From Marinobacter mangrovi (GTDB taxonomy: Bacteria > Pseudomonadota > Gammaproteobacteria > Pseudomonadales > Oleiphilaceae), in NCBI RefSeq assembly GCF_016798325.1, contig NZ_JAERVO010000003.1, positions 310,001-374,000 on the forward strand: 64,000 nt of DNA, in the 5' to 3' direction. The translations under genes were made by a program, and so were the position numbers. The notes below the pieces were generated by a model, which was not told the origin of the DNA, made no database searches, and worked only from the letters and a program-made list of their open reading frames with translations. Shown here piece after piece: positions 9,946 through 17,606 of this stretch (positions within the stretch are counted from its first letter, which is position 1; every line of letters starts with the position of its first letter).

Positions 9946-11229
9946 ATGAGTTTTGAATCACTCGGCCTGTCCGAGGCATTGTTGCGTGCGACCCGCGAAC
10001 AGGGTTACGAAGAGCCGTCCCCCATCCAGGCCCAGGCTATTCCCGCCGTCTTATCCGGTGGCGACGTTATGGCCGCCGCGCAAACCGGTACCGGCAAGAC
10101 CGCCGGCTTCACGCTGCCGCTGTTGCAGCGTCTTGGCGAACTGCCGCGTCGTGGTAAGGGCGTGCGCGCGCTGGTGCTGGCACCGACCCGCGAACTGGCC
10201 GCCCAGGTGGGCGAGAGCGTGGGTCGTTATGGCCGCTACCAGTCGGTGAGCTCCGCCGTCATCTTCGGCGGCGTCAAGATTAACCCGCAGATCCGGAAGC
10301 TGCGCGAAGGCGTGGATGTGCTGGTCGCCACACCCGGCCGGTTGCTGGACCTGTACCAGCAGGGCGCCGTGCGTTTTGACGCGCTGGACATACTGGTGCT
10401 GGACGAAGCGGACCGCATGCTCGACATGGGCTTTATCCGCGACATCCGCAAGATCCTGGCCCTGCTGCCGAAACAGCGTCAGAACCTGCTGTTTTCAGCA
10501 ACGTTCTCAGCGGAGATCCGCAAGCTGGCGGAAGGCCTGCTGAATGAGCCGGTCCAGATCGACGTGGCACCGCGCAACACCACCGCCGAAACCGTGCGCC
10601 AGACGGTTCACCCGGTGGACCAGAATCGCAAGACGGCGCTGCTCGCCCGTCTGGTGCATGACAACGATTGGCAGCAGGTGCTGGTGTTTACCCGCACCAA
10701 GCACGGCGCCAACCGGCTGTCCCAGAAACTGGAGCGTGACGGGATCACTGCGGCGGCGATCCATGGCAATAAGTCCCAGAACGCCCGCACACGGGCCCTG
10801 AGCCATTTCAAAGAAGGCGAGATTCGCGTCCTGGTAGCGACGGACATCGCCGCCCGGGGCCTGGACATCAAGCAACTGCCCCAGGTGGTGAACTTCGAAC
10901 TGCCGAATGTGCCGGAAGATTACGTCCACCGGATCGGTCGTACCGGCCGGGCCGGAGAGAGCGGCCACGCGGTATCACTGGTCAGTGCCGACGAAGGCAA
11001 ACTGCTGGGCGGCATTGAAAAGCTGATCAAGCAGGACCTGACGCGGGAAGTGATCGACGGGTTCGAACCCAGTGTTGCCCTGGCCACCAAGCCCCGCAAT
11101 GATCAGGGGCGCGGCGGTAACGGCGGCAAGCGTAACGCAGGCGGACCGCCGCGGAACAACAGCTCGCGTCGTCGCAGTGGTCGGGGTCGTTCCGGCGGTG
11201 GCGCCCGTCGTCCGTCCGCTAACGCCTAG
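9946..11229 (+). CDS. rhlE: DEAD-box RNA helicase RhlE
   Basis: This 427-residue cytoplasmic ATP-dependent RNA helicase has all core motifs: Q motif ([10 protein letters not shown]), Walker A AQTGTGKT (45-52), PTREL, DEAD (153-156), SAT (184-186), and in the second domain the [11 protein letters not shown] and [10 protein letters not shown] motifs. A basic Gly/Arg-rich tail from about 375 to the end is typical of RhlE and probably contacts RNA nonspecifically. Such enzymes act in ribosome assembly and RNA decay. A shared terminator follows. Confidence 0.93.
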   Translation: MSFESLGLSEALLRATREQGYEEPSPIQAQAIPAVLSGGDVMAAAQTGTGKTAGFTLPLLQRLGELPRRGKGVRALVLAPTRELAAQVGESVGRYGRYQSVSSAVIFGGVKINPQIRKLREGVDVLVATPGRLLDLYQQGAVRFDALDILVLDEADRMLDMGFIRDIRKILALLPKQRQNLLFSATFSAEIRKLAEGLLNEPVQIDVAPRNTTAETVRQTVHPVDQNRKTALLARLVHDNDWQQVLVFTRTKHGANRLSQKLERDGITAAAIHGNKSQNARTRALSHFKEGEIRVLVATDIAARGLDIKQLPQVVNFELPNVPEDYVHRIGRTGRAGESGHAVSLVSADEGKLLGGIEKLIKQDLTREVIDGFEPSVALATKPRNDQGRGGNGGKRNAGGPPRNNSSRRRSGRGRSGGGARRPSANA

Positions 11230-11234
11230 CATCA

Positions 11235-11265
11235 AAACGGGCCGATTCCGTATCGGCCCGTTTCC
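11235..11265. terminator. Bidirectional terminator between rhlE and ompW
   Basis: A perfect 12-bp stem AAACGGGCCGAT / ATCGGCCCGTTT (11235-11246 with 11252-11263) has a five-base loop. T-rich sequence follows on the plus strand, and on the minus strand the mirrored A run gives T residues. It can stop both convergent genes. Confidence 0.85.
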
Positions 11266-11277
11266 TTTCCGGCCGGC

Positions 11278-11973
11278 TCAGAACCGGTAACCGACGCCGA
11301 TCATGTAAACGAACGGATCGATATCCACATCGACCTTCCCGGTGGCCACTTTGTTGCCGGCGCCATCGTAGGCCTTGATGGTGGCCGTCGTGTCGATGTC
11401 CGCGTACCAGACGGCGGCATTCAGCAGCAGTCGATCGGTCAGCATCACGTCCGCTCCCAACTCGGCCGCCAGCCCCACACTGTCATCCAGCTTGATATCG
11501 GTTGAAGCCGCGCCCAGGGCGTTGGTTAGCGTGTCGGTGGTCTTCTCGTCAAAGAAGTGGGTGTAATTCACGCCAATCCCGCCATACGGCTGAATCGTCA
11601 TCCCCGGATCCAGCGGGAAATACTGGAGCGTGACGGTGGGCGGCAGATGTTTGGTCTCGGCCAGCTTGCCGGCACCGCCCAGGGCACCGGCGCCATTGAT
11701 ATCGTGTTTGAAAGGCGTGGCGGCCAACACGCCGATCCCCCAATGCTGGCTCAGCATATAGCTGGCGGTCAGACCGAGTTGCGTGTCGGAATCGACGCTC
11801 ACTTTCCAGTTATCCAGTTTGGTGCTGCCAACCCGGACGTCGCCGCTGGAATCGTGTGGATCGACCATAGCCGCTCCGGCACGCAGGATCAGGTCGCCGG
11901 CCTCGTGGGCCTGGGCGAGGGAAGCGGGTAACAGGGCGGCTGCAATCAGGCCGTAACGGACGGTCTTTCTCAT
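11278..11973 (-). CDS. ompW: OmpW-family outer-membrane protein
   Basis: This 231-residue protein has a signal peptide cleaved after AQA (about residue 22), a mature start HEAGDLILRAGAAMVDP, and a terminal aromatic residue (YMIGVGYRF) typical of outer-membrane beta-barrels. OmpW forms an eight-stranded barrel and is linked to passage of small hydrophobic molecules, which fits a hydrocarbon or lipid user. The segments PPTVTLQYFP and QPYGGIGVNYTHFF are diagnostic. Two FNR-like boxes lie upstream, in line with oxygen control of ompW in enterobacteria. Confidence 0.92.
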   Translation of the reverse strand: MRKTVRYGLIAAALLPASLAQAHEAGDLILRAGAAMVDPHDSSGDVRVGSTKLDNWKVSVDSDTQLGLTASYMLSQHWGIGVLAATPFKHDINGAGALGGAGKLAETKHLPPTVTLQYFPLDPGMTIQPYGGIGVNYTHFFDEKTTDTLTNALGAASTDIKLDDSVGLAAELGADVMLTDRLLLNAAVWYADIDTTATIKAYDGAGNKVATGKVDVDIDPFVYMIGVGYRF

Positions 11974-12036
11974 GGCTATCTCCTTGATATGAAAAGAGGG
12001 AATAGCCTGAGAGTAGGGCGTCGCCGGCGTCGGATA

Positions 12037-12050
12037 TTGATCTGACGCAA
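12037..12050 (-). promoter_or_regulatory. FNR/Anr-like half-degenerate box
   Basis: TTGATCTGACGCAA matches the FNR consensus TTGAT-N4-ATCAA at 8 of 10 positions. It lies about 64-77 bp upstream of the ompW start codon. It is weaker than the second box at 12087 and is called mainly because of the pair. Confidence 0.35.
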
Positions 12051-12086
12051 GAATTCGGAGAGCGCCGGGCGGGAATCATCAATCCA

Positions 12087-12100
12087 TTGATTCAGCTCAA
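12087..12100 (-). promoter_or_regulatory. FNR/Anr-like box
   Basis: TTGATTCAGCTCAA matches TTGAT-N4-ATCAA at 9 of 10 positions. It lies 114 bp upstream of the ompW start codon and 50 bp from the weaker box at 12037. Regulation of ompW by FNR is known in E. coli; here it is inferred. Confidence 0.45.
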
Positions 12101-12116
12101 AAAATGCAGTTCTGAA

Positions 12117-12578
12117 TCAACCGGTTTTGGAGGTGCTTTCGGCGTCCGGCATAAACACATCACGGACCGAAAGGGGCTCACCGTCAGCGCTCTGGACGGT
12201 CATGGGCCGAATTGACTGTCCCGTGGCCCGGTCGCGCAGATCCAGGGCACCGCAATGGGGGGCCGGATTCCACTTGTCGCCCCACTGGCGCAGGGCGACC
12301 ACCACCGGAAACAGGTCCCGGCCTTTCTCGGTCAGGCGATATTCATGCCGTGAGCCGTGTTCACCCACTTCCACTTTGCGCAGGACCTCATTGTCCACCA
12401 GGCGAGCCAGGCGGTCGCAGAGGATATTGCGGGCAATGCCGAGCTCCTGCTGGAAGTCGACGAAGCGGCGTGTGCCGTACATCGCCTGCAGCACGATCAG
12501 CAGCGACCACCAGTCCCCGACTTCATTCAGGGCCCGGGCCACGGAGCAGTTGGAATCATCAAAACGTTTTCTGGCCAT
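12117..12578 (-). CDS. HxlR-family transcriptional regulator
   Basis: This 153-residue protein has a winged helix in the first 110 residues (CSVARALNEVGDWWSLLIVLQAMYG, then FVDFQQELGIARNILCDRLARLV). A single conserved Cys near residue 11 is the redox or electrophile-sensing Cys position of YodB/QorR-type members. It diverges from an old yellow enzyme gene. The 115-bp space between them holds a direct repeat that is the likely operator. It probably represses the reductase until quinones, enones or other electrophiles appear (inference). Confidence 0.9.
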   Translation of the reverse strand: MARKRFDDSNCSVARALNEVGDWWSLLIVLQAMYGTRRFVDFQQELGIARNILCDRLARLVDNEVLRKVEVGEHGSRHEYRLTEKGRDLFPVVVALRQWGDKWNPAPHCGALDLRDRATGQSIRPMTVQSADGEPLSVRDVFMPDAESTSKTG

Positions 12579-12600
12579 GGTTCGAGTCTACCGAAAAGAG

Positions 12601-12643
12601 TTGCATTTTGAAACCGGATTAAATAGGGTTGCATAACGAAACC
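12601..12643. promoter_or_regulatory. Direct-repeat operator between hxlR and OYE genes
   Basis: TTGCATTTTGAAACC (12601-12615) and TTGCATAACGAAACC (12629-12643) are direct repeats with 12 of 15 identical positions and a 28-bp period. They stand in an AT-rich island between the divergent start codons at 12578 and 12693. They are the best candidate binding sites for the HxlR protein. Confidence 0.6.
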
Positions 12644-12692
12644 AAATTCGCCGAATGTCATCCGGCTCCCCATTCCTCAGGAGGCTACTGCC

Positions 12693-13805
12693 ATGACCAT
12701 GAATCTCGGTCCCCTGTTTGACCCCTTTGAACTGAATGATCTGAAACTGCGCAACCGTGTTGCCATGGCACCGATGACCCGCAATTTTTCGCCGGGCAAT
12801 GTCCCGGGTGAAAACGTGGTGGACTACTATCGCCGACGCGCCGAAGGTGGCGTGGGCCTGTTGATCACCGAGGGCACCACCGTGAATCACGCGGCGGCCA
12901 ACGGGTATGAGAACGTGCCGGCTTTCCACGGTACCGACGCGCTGGCGGGCTGGAAAAAGGTCGTCGATGCGGTCCACGAGGCCGGCGGCGCGATCTTCCC
13001 GCAGCTCTGGCACGTGGGTGCCGTGCGCAAGGAAGGCATGGAGCCGGATCCGTCCGTACCGGGCTACAGCCCGTCCGGCTTCTACGCACAGGGCAAGCCT
13101 AACGGCAAGGCCATGACCAAGGAAGACATCGCCGACGTGGTCAACGCGTTTGCCGATGCGGCCCAGGACGCCAAGGCGCTGGGCTTTGACGGTGTCGAGA
13201 TCCACGGCGCTCACGGCTACCTGATCGACCAGTTCTTCTGGGAAGGCACCAACCAGCGGGATGACGAGTACGGCGGCAGCATGGCCAATCGCCAGCGCTT
13301 TGCCATCGAGATCATCGAGGCGGTCCGCCATCGGGTGGGTCCGGACTACCCGATCATGCTGCGTTTCTCCCAGTGGAAAATGCAGGACTACGACGCCAAG
13401 CTGGCGAAGACCCCGGAAGAGCTGGAAGCGTTCCTCAAGCCGTTGGCGGACGCGGGTGTGGATATCTTCCACGCCTCCACCCGTCGTTTCTGGGAACCGG
13501 AATTCGAAGGCTCTGACCTGAACCTGGCCGGCTGGACCCAGAAGCTGTCCGGCAAGCCCACCATGTCCGTCGGCAGCGTTGGCCTGACCGAGGACTTCAT
13601 CAGCGGCACGTTTGCCAGCAAGAAGGACGCGGTGGAGCAGTCCGGCATCGACGAGCTGGTCGAGCGCATGAACAACCACGAGTTCGAGCTGATCGCCGTG
13701 GGCCGCGCCCTGCTGCAGGATCCGGAGTGGCTGGTGAAGGTGAAGGAAGGCCGCATCGGCGAGGTCGAGCCGTTCGCCAAGAAATCCCTGGCCAAGCTGT
13801 ACTGA
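12693..13805 (+). CDS. Old yellow enzyme family NADH:flavin oxidoreductase
   Basis: This 370-residue FMN-dependent TIM-barrel enzyme reduces activated C=C bonds of enones and similar electrophiles using NAD(P)H. The substrate-binding His pair H171 and H174 is present in EIHGAHGYLIDQFF, followed by the family motif RDDEYGGSMANRQRF. The FMN-phosphate region ends with SVGSVGL and ELIAVGRALLQDPEW. A GGAGG-type ribosome binding site precedes the ATG. The divergent HxlR gene and the direct repeats suggest induction by its own electrophilic substrates. Confidence 0.92.
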   Translation: MTMNLGPLFDPFELNDLKLRNRVAMAPMTRNFSPGNVPGENVVDYYRRRAEGGVGLLITEGTTVNHAAANGYENVPAFHGTDALAGWKKVVDAVHEAGGAIFPQLWHVGAVRKEGMEPDPSVPGYSPSGFYAQGKPNGKAMTKEDIADVVNAFADAAQDAKALGFDGVEIHGAHGYLIDQFFWEGTNQRDDEYGGSMANRQRFAIEIIEAVRHRVGPDYPIMLRFSQWKMQDYDAKLAKTPEELEAFLKPLADAGVDIFHASTRRFWEPEFEGSDLNLAGWTQKLSGKPTMSVGSVGLTEDFISGTFASKKDAVEQSGIDELVERMNNHEFELIAVGRALLQDPEWLVKVKEGRIGEVEPFAKKSLAKLY

Positions 13806-13918
13806 TCCAGAGCGGCAGGGATAACGCATGGCGATTGCGGACTGGCTTAACGGTCCGTAATCGCACGCGTCACGTTGTTGCGTATGATGGAGACATCATC
13901 CATTGACGGAGTGACGTG

Positions 13919-14230
13919 ATGCCAGGAATGAAACCGCTGTTTGGCGCCGTTATCGCTGCAACGGCCCTCACCGCCGGCTGTGCCACGGTCGGCCACGATT
14001 TTCCCACCCAGAACGTCGATCAGATTCGCATCGACCAGACCACCCGTGCCGATGTCCGGCAGATGTTCGGTGAGCCCTGGCGTACCGGGATCGAGGACGG
14101 CAAGTCCACCTGGACCTATGGCAAGTACCGCTGGTCCGCCTTCAGCGACGCCCAGACCACCGACCTGGTGGTGCGCTTCAACGCGGACGATACGGTCGAT
14201 TCCTACGTTTACAACACGACCAAGAAGTAA
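13919..14230 (+). CDS. Small lipoprotein, SmpA/OmlA-like
   Basis: This 103-residue protein has a lipoprotein signal peptide with lipobox LTAGC. Its mature domain carries the BamE-like pattern TTRADVRQMFGEPWRTGIEDGKSTWTYGKYRW, the short fold found in SmpA/OmlA proteins. It is probably anchored in the outer membrane and is not obviously BamE itself. GGAG lies seven bases before the ATG at 13919; an adjacent GTG at 13916 is the alternative. Confidence 0.8.
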   Translation: MPGMKPLFGAVIAATALTAGCATVGHDFPTQNVDQIRIDQTTRADVRQMFGEPWRTGIEDGKSTWTYGKYRWSAFSDAQTTDLVVRFNADDTVDSYVYNTTKK

Positions 14231-14251
14231 ACACCCACTATCTCTCCTGGG

Positions 14252-14881
14252 CTAGTTTTTACTGGCCCAGCGGGCGATGGTCTCGGGTGGCAGGGATTCC
14301 ACCAGCGCCCCGCGGAACTGGCGGTTGATGAAGTGTTCGGTTTCGATCTGGATGCGATCGCGCTGTTCGGGTTTTTCGATGTAGTCCATGGCCCGGAACA
14401 GGATGTAGCGGATCGTCATGTGGGAGATCTCATGGACCGTGGCATCATCCACGCCCGGTACCAGGCGGCGTTCGATGATGTCCTCGGCCATCTCCCGGGC
14501 GCTGGCGTCCAGTTGGCTCTCTAAAGCCCGGCGTAGCACCGGTGACGGGCCGTGCAGTTCCCGCACCGCCACCGTCGTCGCTGCGGCGTTGTTCAGAAAG
14601 TAGTGATAGACGAAGGCGACCGTCTCCCGGGACGCCTGGTCGGAACTCTCCGCCATCCGACGCAGTTCCCGTACGCCGGTTTTCATCTCTTCGGCGATAT
14701 AGCCCAGCACCTGCAAACCGAATTCGTCCAGATTGCGGAAATGCCGGTAGAAGGTGTTGGGGTTCAGCCCCGCCTCCCGCGCCAGTTCGCGCAGGCCCAG
14801 TGAGGTCAGGCTGCGGCTCTCGGTAATCAGCCGCAGGGCGGCCTGCACCAGCTTCAGTTTTCCTCCGGTCATCACGCTCAT
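14252..14881 (-). CDS. TetR-family regulator, likely controls the monooxygenase
   Basis: This 209-residue protein has an N-terminal helix-turn-helix (about 26-55, LTSLGLRELAREAGLNPNTFYRHFRNLDEF) and an alpha-helical ligand domain. Recognition-helix residues resemble FabR/DesT-type lipid-responsive regulators. It diverges from a flavin monooxygenase. Between them are three copies of a 16-bp palindrome, so it very likely represses both genes. An AAGAAGG ribosome binding site sits before the ATG at 14881; a second in-frame ATG lies nine bases later. Confidence 0.9.
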   Translation of the reverse strand: MSVMTGGKLKLVQAALRLITESRSLTSLGLRELAREAGLNPNTFYRHFRNLDEFGLQVLGYIAEEMKTGVRELRRMAESSDQASRETVAFVYHYFLNNAAATTVAVRELHGPSPVLRRALESQLDASAREMAEDIIERRLVPGVDDATVHEISHMTIRYILFRAMDYIEKPEQRDRIQIETEHFINRQFRGALVESLPPETIARWASKN

Positions 14882-14933
14882 CAGGACGCCTTCTTGTCGC
14901 TATGGGCCAAACGCCTTTTTTCGATCAGCAAAA

Positions 14934-14996
14934 GTATACAGTCGTCTACATGGGGTGTATACATCTGTCTACTGGCTCGGGTAGACAGGTGTCTAC
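14934..14996. promoter_or_regulatory. Triple TetR-type operator
   Basis: Three 16-bp sites follow one pattern: GTATACAGTCGTCTAC (14934-14949), GTATACATCTGTCTAC (14957-14972) and GTAGACAGGTGTCTAC (14981-14996). The third is a near-perfect palindrome of half-site GTAGACA. The centre-to-centre distances are 23 and 24 bp. They occupy the space between the divergent TetR and monooxygenase genes. Confidence 0.8.
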
Positions 14997-15052
14997 TCAG
15001 GAGCCATCGCTGACAACAAGACGCGCACAAGCGACAACGAGGTGTGGTGGTT

Positions 15053-16636
15053 ATGACTGACAAGACTCCGATAGCAATCATCGGCACCGGCTTTGCCGGG
15101 CTGGGTATGGGCATCAAGCTGAAGGAAGCGGGCTACGAGGATTTCGTGATCCTGGAGCAGGGCAGCGACGTCGGGGGCACCTGGCGCGACAACCACTATC
15201 CGGGTTGCGCCTGCGACGTCCAGTCAGCGCTGTATTCCTTTTCCTTCGAGCAGAACCCGAACTGGTCGCGGATGTACGCCCAGCAGGGGGAAATCCTCGA
15301 TTACCTGCGCCATTGCGCTGAGAAGTACGGCCTGATGAAGCACATCCGCTTCAACACACACCTGGCGACCGCCCACTACGACGAGCAGCGCAACCTGTGG
15401 AAGCTGGAGACCGCCGACAGCCCGGCGCTGTGGGCGTACATGCAGAAGCATGACCTCAAGCCCGGCGATGCCCTGGACGTGAACGATCCCGACCTGCCGG
15501 CCTTTGAGGCCATGGAGGCCAACATTCTCGTCTCCGGCATGGGCGGGCTGAGCACGCCGGCCTATCCGAACATACAGGGCCTGGACCGGTTCAGGGGCAA
15601 GATGTTCCATTCCCAGGACTGGGACCACGACTACGACCTGAGAGGCAAGCGGGTGGCCGTGATCGGCACCGGTGCCAGCGCCATCCAGTTCGTGCCGGAG
15701 GTGACAAAGGAAGCGGCCCGTGTGGATCTCTACCAGCGTACGCCGCCGTGGGTCATGCCCAAGCCGGACCGGCCCATGAAAGGCTGGGAGAAGGCACTGT
15801 TCCGTCGAGTACCGGCGGCCCAGTCGGCCTTGCGCCATTCCATCTACTGGCATCTGGAGTCCCGTGTTTTGGCACTGGCGCTTAACCCGCGCCTGATGAA
15901 AGTCGCCGAGCTGGAAGCCCGTCGTCACATCCGCAAGCAGATCCCCGACAAGGCGCTGCGCAGGAAGGTGACGCCGGACTACACCATCGGCTGCAAGCGT
16001 ATCCTGCTGTCGAACAATTATTATCCGGCCCTGGCGCAGGACCATGTGGACGTGCGCACCGACGGCATCCAGGAGGTCACCGCCGGCGGGGTTGTGGATA
16101 AAAATGGCGTTGAGCGTGAAGTGGATGCCATCATCTTCGGCACCGGCTTCAGGGCGCAGGACCCGATTCCCCACGGCATGATCTTCGGCCGCGGCAACCG
16201 CGATCTGCTGGACGCCTGGCGCGAGGGGGCCGAAGCCTACAAAGGCACCACCGTGCACGGATTCCCCAACTTCTTCATGCTGGTCGGCCCCAACACCGGC
16301 CTGGGCCACAGTTCGATGGTCTATATGATCGAGTCCCAGATCCAGTACGTCATGGACGCGCTGGCCCAGATGCGCCAGCAGGGCTGGGAAGCGGTCGATG
16401 TGAAAGAGAATGTGCAGGCGGATTACAACGCCATGCTCCAGTCCAAGTCCGACGGCTCGGTCTGGGACAGCGGCTGCAACAGCTGGTACGTCAACGAGAA
16501 CGGCAAGAACACCACCCTGTGGCCGAGCTTTACCTGGGCCTTCCGGCAGCAGACCAACCGGTTCGATGCGCAGCAGTATGTGTGTGAGACGTCGGCGTCA
16601 CTGCGGGAAGTGGCCGGGGAGGCGGTGCCGGCCTGA
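15053..16636 (+). CDS. Flavin-containing monooxygenase, Baeyer-Villiger type
   Basis: This 527-residue FAD/NADPH enzyme has an N-terminal dinucleotide motif IIGTGFAGLGMG (residues 9-20), a second one VAVIGTGASA (201-210), and between them the Baeyer-Villiger fingerprint F-x-G-x3-H-x3-W (F180-W190) followed by D. It would convert ketones to esters or lactones; some relatives (AlmA type) hydroxylate long-chain alkanes, so the substrate is open. The ATG at 15053 is preferred; in-frame GTG codons at 15044 and 15047 are alternatives. Operators upstream tie it to the TetR gene. Confidence 0.88.
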   Translation: MTDKTPIAIIGTGFAGLGMGIKLKEAGYEDFVILEQGSDVGGTWRDNHYPGCACDVQSALYSFSFEQNPNWSRMYAQQGEILDYLRHCAEKYGLMKHIRFNTHLATAHYDEQRNLWKLETADSPALWAYMQKHDLKPGDALDVNDPDLPAFEAMEANILVSGMGGLSTPAYPNIQGLDRFRGKMFHSQDWDHDYDLRGKRVAVIGTGASAIQFVPEVTKEAARVDLYQRTPPWVMPKPDRPMKGWEKALFRRVPAAQSALRHSIYWHLESRVLALALNPRLMKVAELEARRHIRKQIPDKALRRKVTPDYTIGCKRILLSNNYYPALAQDHVDVRTDGIQEVTAGGVVDKNGVEREVDAIIFGTGFRAQDPIPHGMIFGRGNRDLLDAWREGAEAYKGTTVHGFPNFFMLVGPNTGLGHSSMVYMIESQIQYVMDALAQMRQQGWEAVDVKENVQADYNAMLQSKSDGSVWDSGCNSWYVNENGKNTTLWPSFTWAFRQQTNRFDAQQYVCETSASLREVAGEAVPA

Positions 16637-16660
16637 TTGGGCTTTGGCCTGACAGGAACA

Positions 16661-16754
16661 ATGTAGCGGACGCTTCAGCTTCCGAGCGGGCCGAAGGCTC
16701 GCCGATGGGCCCGAGGCCCTGACGGGCCCTCCGAAGCTGAAGCGTCGGCTACAT
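16661..16754. repeat. REP-like long hairpin between convergent genes
   Basis: Two 25-bp arms (16661-16685 and 16730-16754) are inverted repeats with 23 of 25 matches. They share the core CGACGCTTCAGCTTC or its complement and enclose a 44-bp GC-rich centre with further GGCCC/GGGCC pairing. It sits between the convergent monooxygenase and SDR genes and may act as a transcription barrier. It looks like one copy of a dispersed palindromic family. Confidence 0.7.
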
Positions 16755-16776
16755 CGTATGGCGGGTGGACCTCAAC

Positions 16777-17550
16777 TCAGGACACCAACGTCCCGCCATC
16801 TACCGCCAGACACTGCCCGGTAATATGCCGGCCGGCCTCGGACGCCATCAGCACCGCGGCCCCTTTCAGGTCTTCCTCACCGCCAAACCGGTTCAGCGGA
16901 ATGCGGTCCAGCATGGTGTCGCCCTGGGTGTCCAGCAGGCCCTGGGACATTTTGGATGGGAAAAAGCCCGGGCACAGGGCGTTCACGTTGATGTTGTGGT
17001 GGCCCCATTCTGCGGCCAGCGCCCGGGTGAAGTTCACCACGGCGCCTTTGCTGGTGTTGTAGGCGATGGTCTTCATGGCTTCCGGGTTGCCGGACAGGCC
17101 AGCGATGGAGGCGATGTTGATGACCTTGCCGGTGTGGCGCGGGATGAAGCACTTCTTGGCCACCGTCTGGGTCAGGAAGAAGACCGCGTTGACGTTGAGG
17201 TTCATCACTTTCATCCAGCCTTCGGCCGGGTAATCCTCGGCGGGCGCGCCCCAGGTGGCGCCGGCGTTGTTGACCAGGATGTCGATGTCGCCCAGACCGG
17301 CAACGATGTTATCCACAACCGCCGGAATGCCTTCCAGGTCGGACATATCCGCCGCCAGGGTCATCACCTCGACGCCCTGCTGTTTAAGATGGGCTTCTGC
17401 TTCGTCCAGTTCATGCTGTTTGCGGGCAGTGAGAGCCACTTTGGCTCCCATTTCGCCCAATGCTTCGGCCATCTGCAGGCCCAGACCCCGGGAACCGCCG
17501 GTGATCAGGGCCACCTTGCCGCTCAGGTCGAAGAGTTGTTTAACGCTCAC
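16777..17550 (-). CDS. Short-chain dehydrogenase/reductase
   Basis: This 257-residue classical SDR has cofactor motif TGGSRGLG (17-24), NNAG (94-97), and catalytic S148, Y164 and K168 (YNTSK). It catalyses NAD(P)-linked alcohol/ketone interconversion. The start codon is GTG at 17550 with AGGGGA upstream. It is the last gene of a minus-strand set after two acyl-CoA dehydrogenases (56-bp gap), so a role in fatty-acid or ring-degradation intermediates is likely but the substrate is unknown. Confidence 0.9.
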   Translation of the reverse strand: MSVKQLFDLSGKVALITGGSRGLGLQMAEALGEMGAKVALTARKQHELDEAEAHLKQQGVEVMTLAADMSDLEGIPAVVDNIVAGLGDIDILVNNAGATWGAPAEDYPAEGWMKVMNLNVNAVFFLTQTVAKKCFIPRHTGKVINIASIAGLSGNPEAMKTIAYNTSKGAVVNFTRALAAEWGHHNINVNALCPGFFPSKMSQGLLDTQGDTMLDRIPLNRFGGEEDLKGAAVLMASEAGRHITGQCLAVDGGTLVS

Positions 17551-17606
17551 TCACTTCCCCTTACTGTTGAAGCGGGTGCTGCCGTGACGGCAGCACCCGT
17601 CGGGTT

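Noticed and set aside
9719-9949. A 76-codon frame before rhlE
   Set aside because: No ribosome binding site and an Arg-rich, unlikely composition. It lies in a leader-type region.
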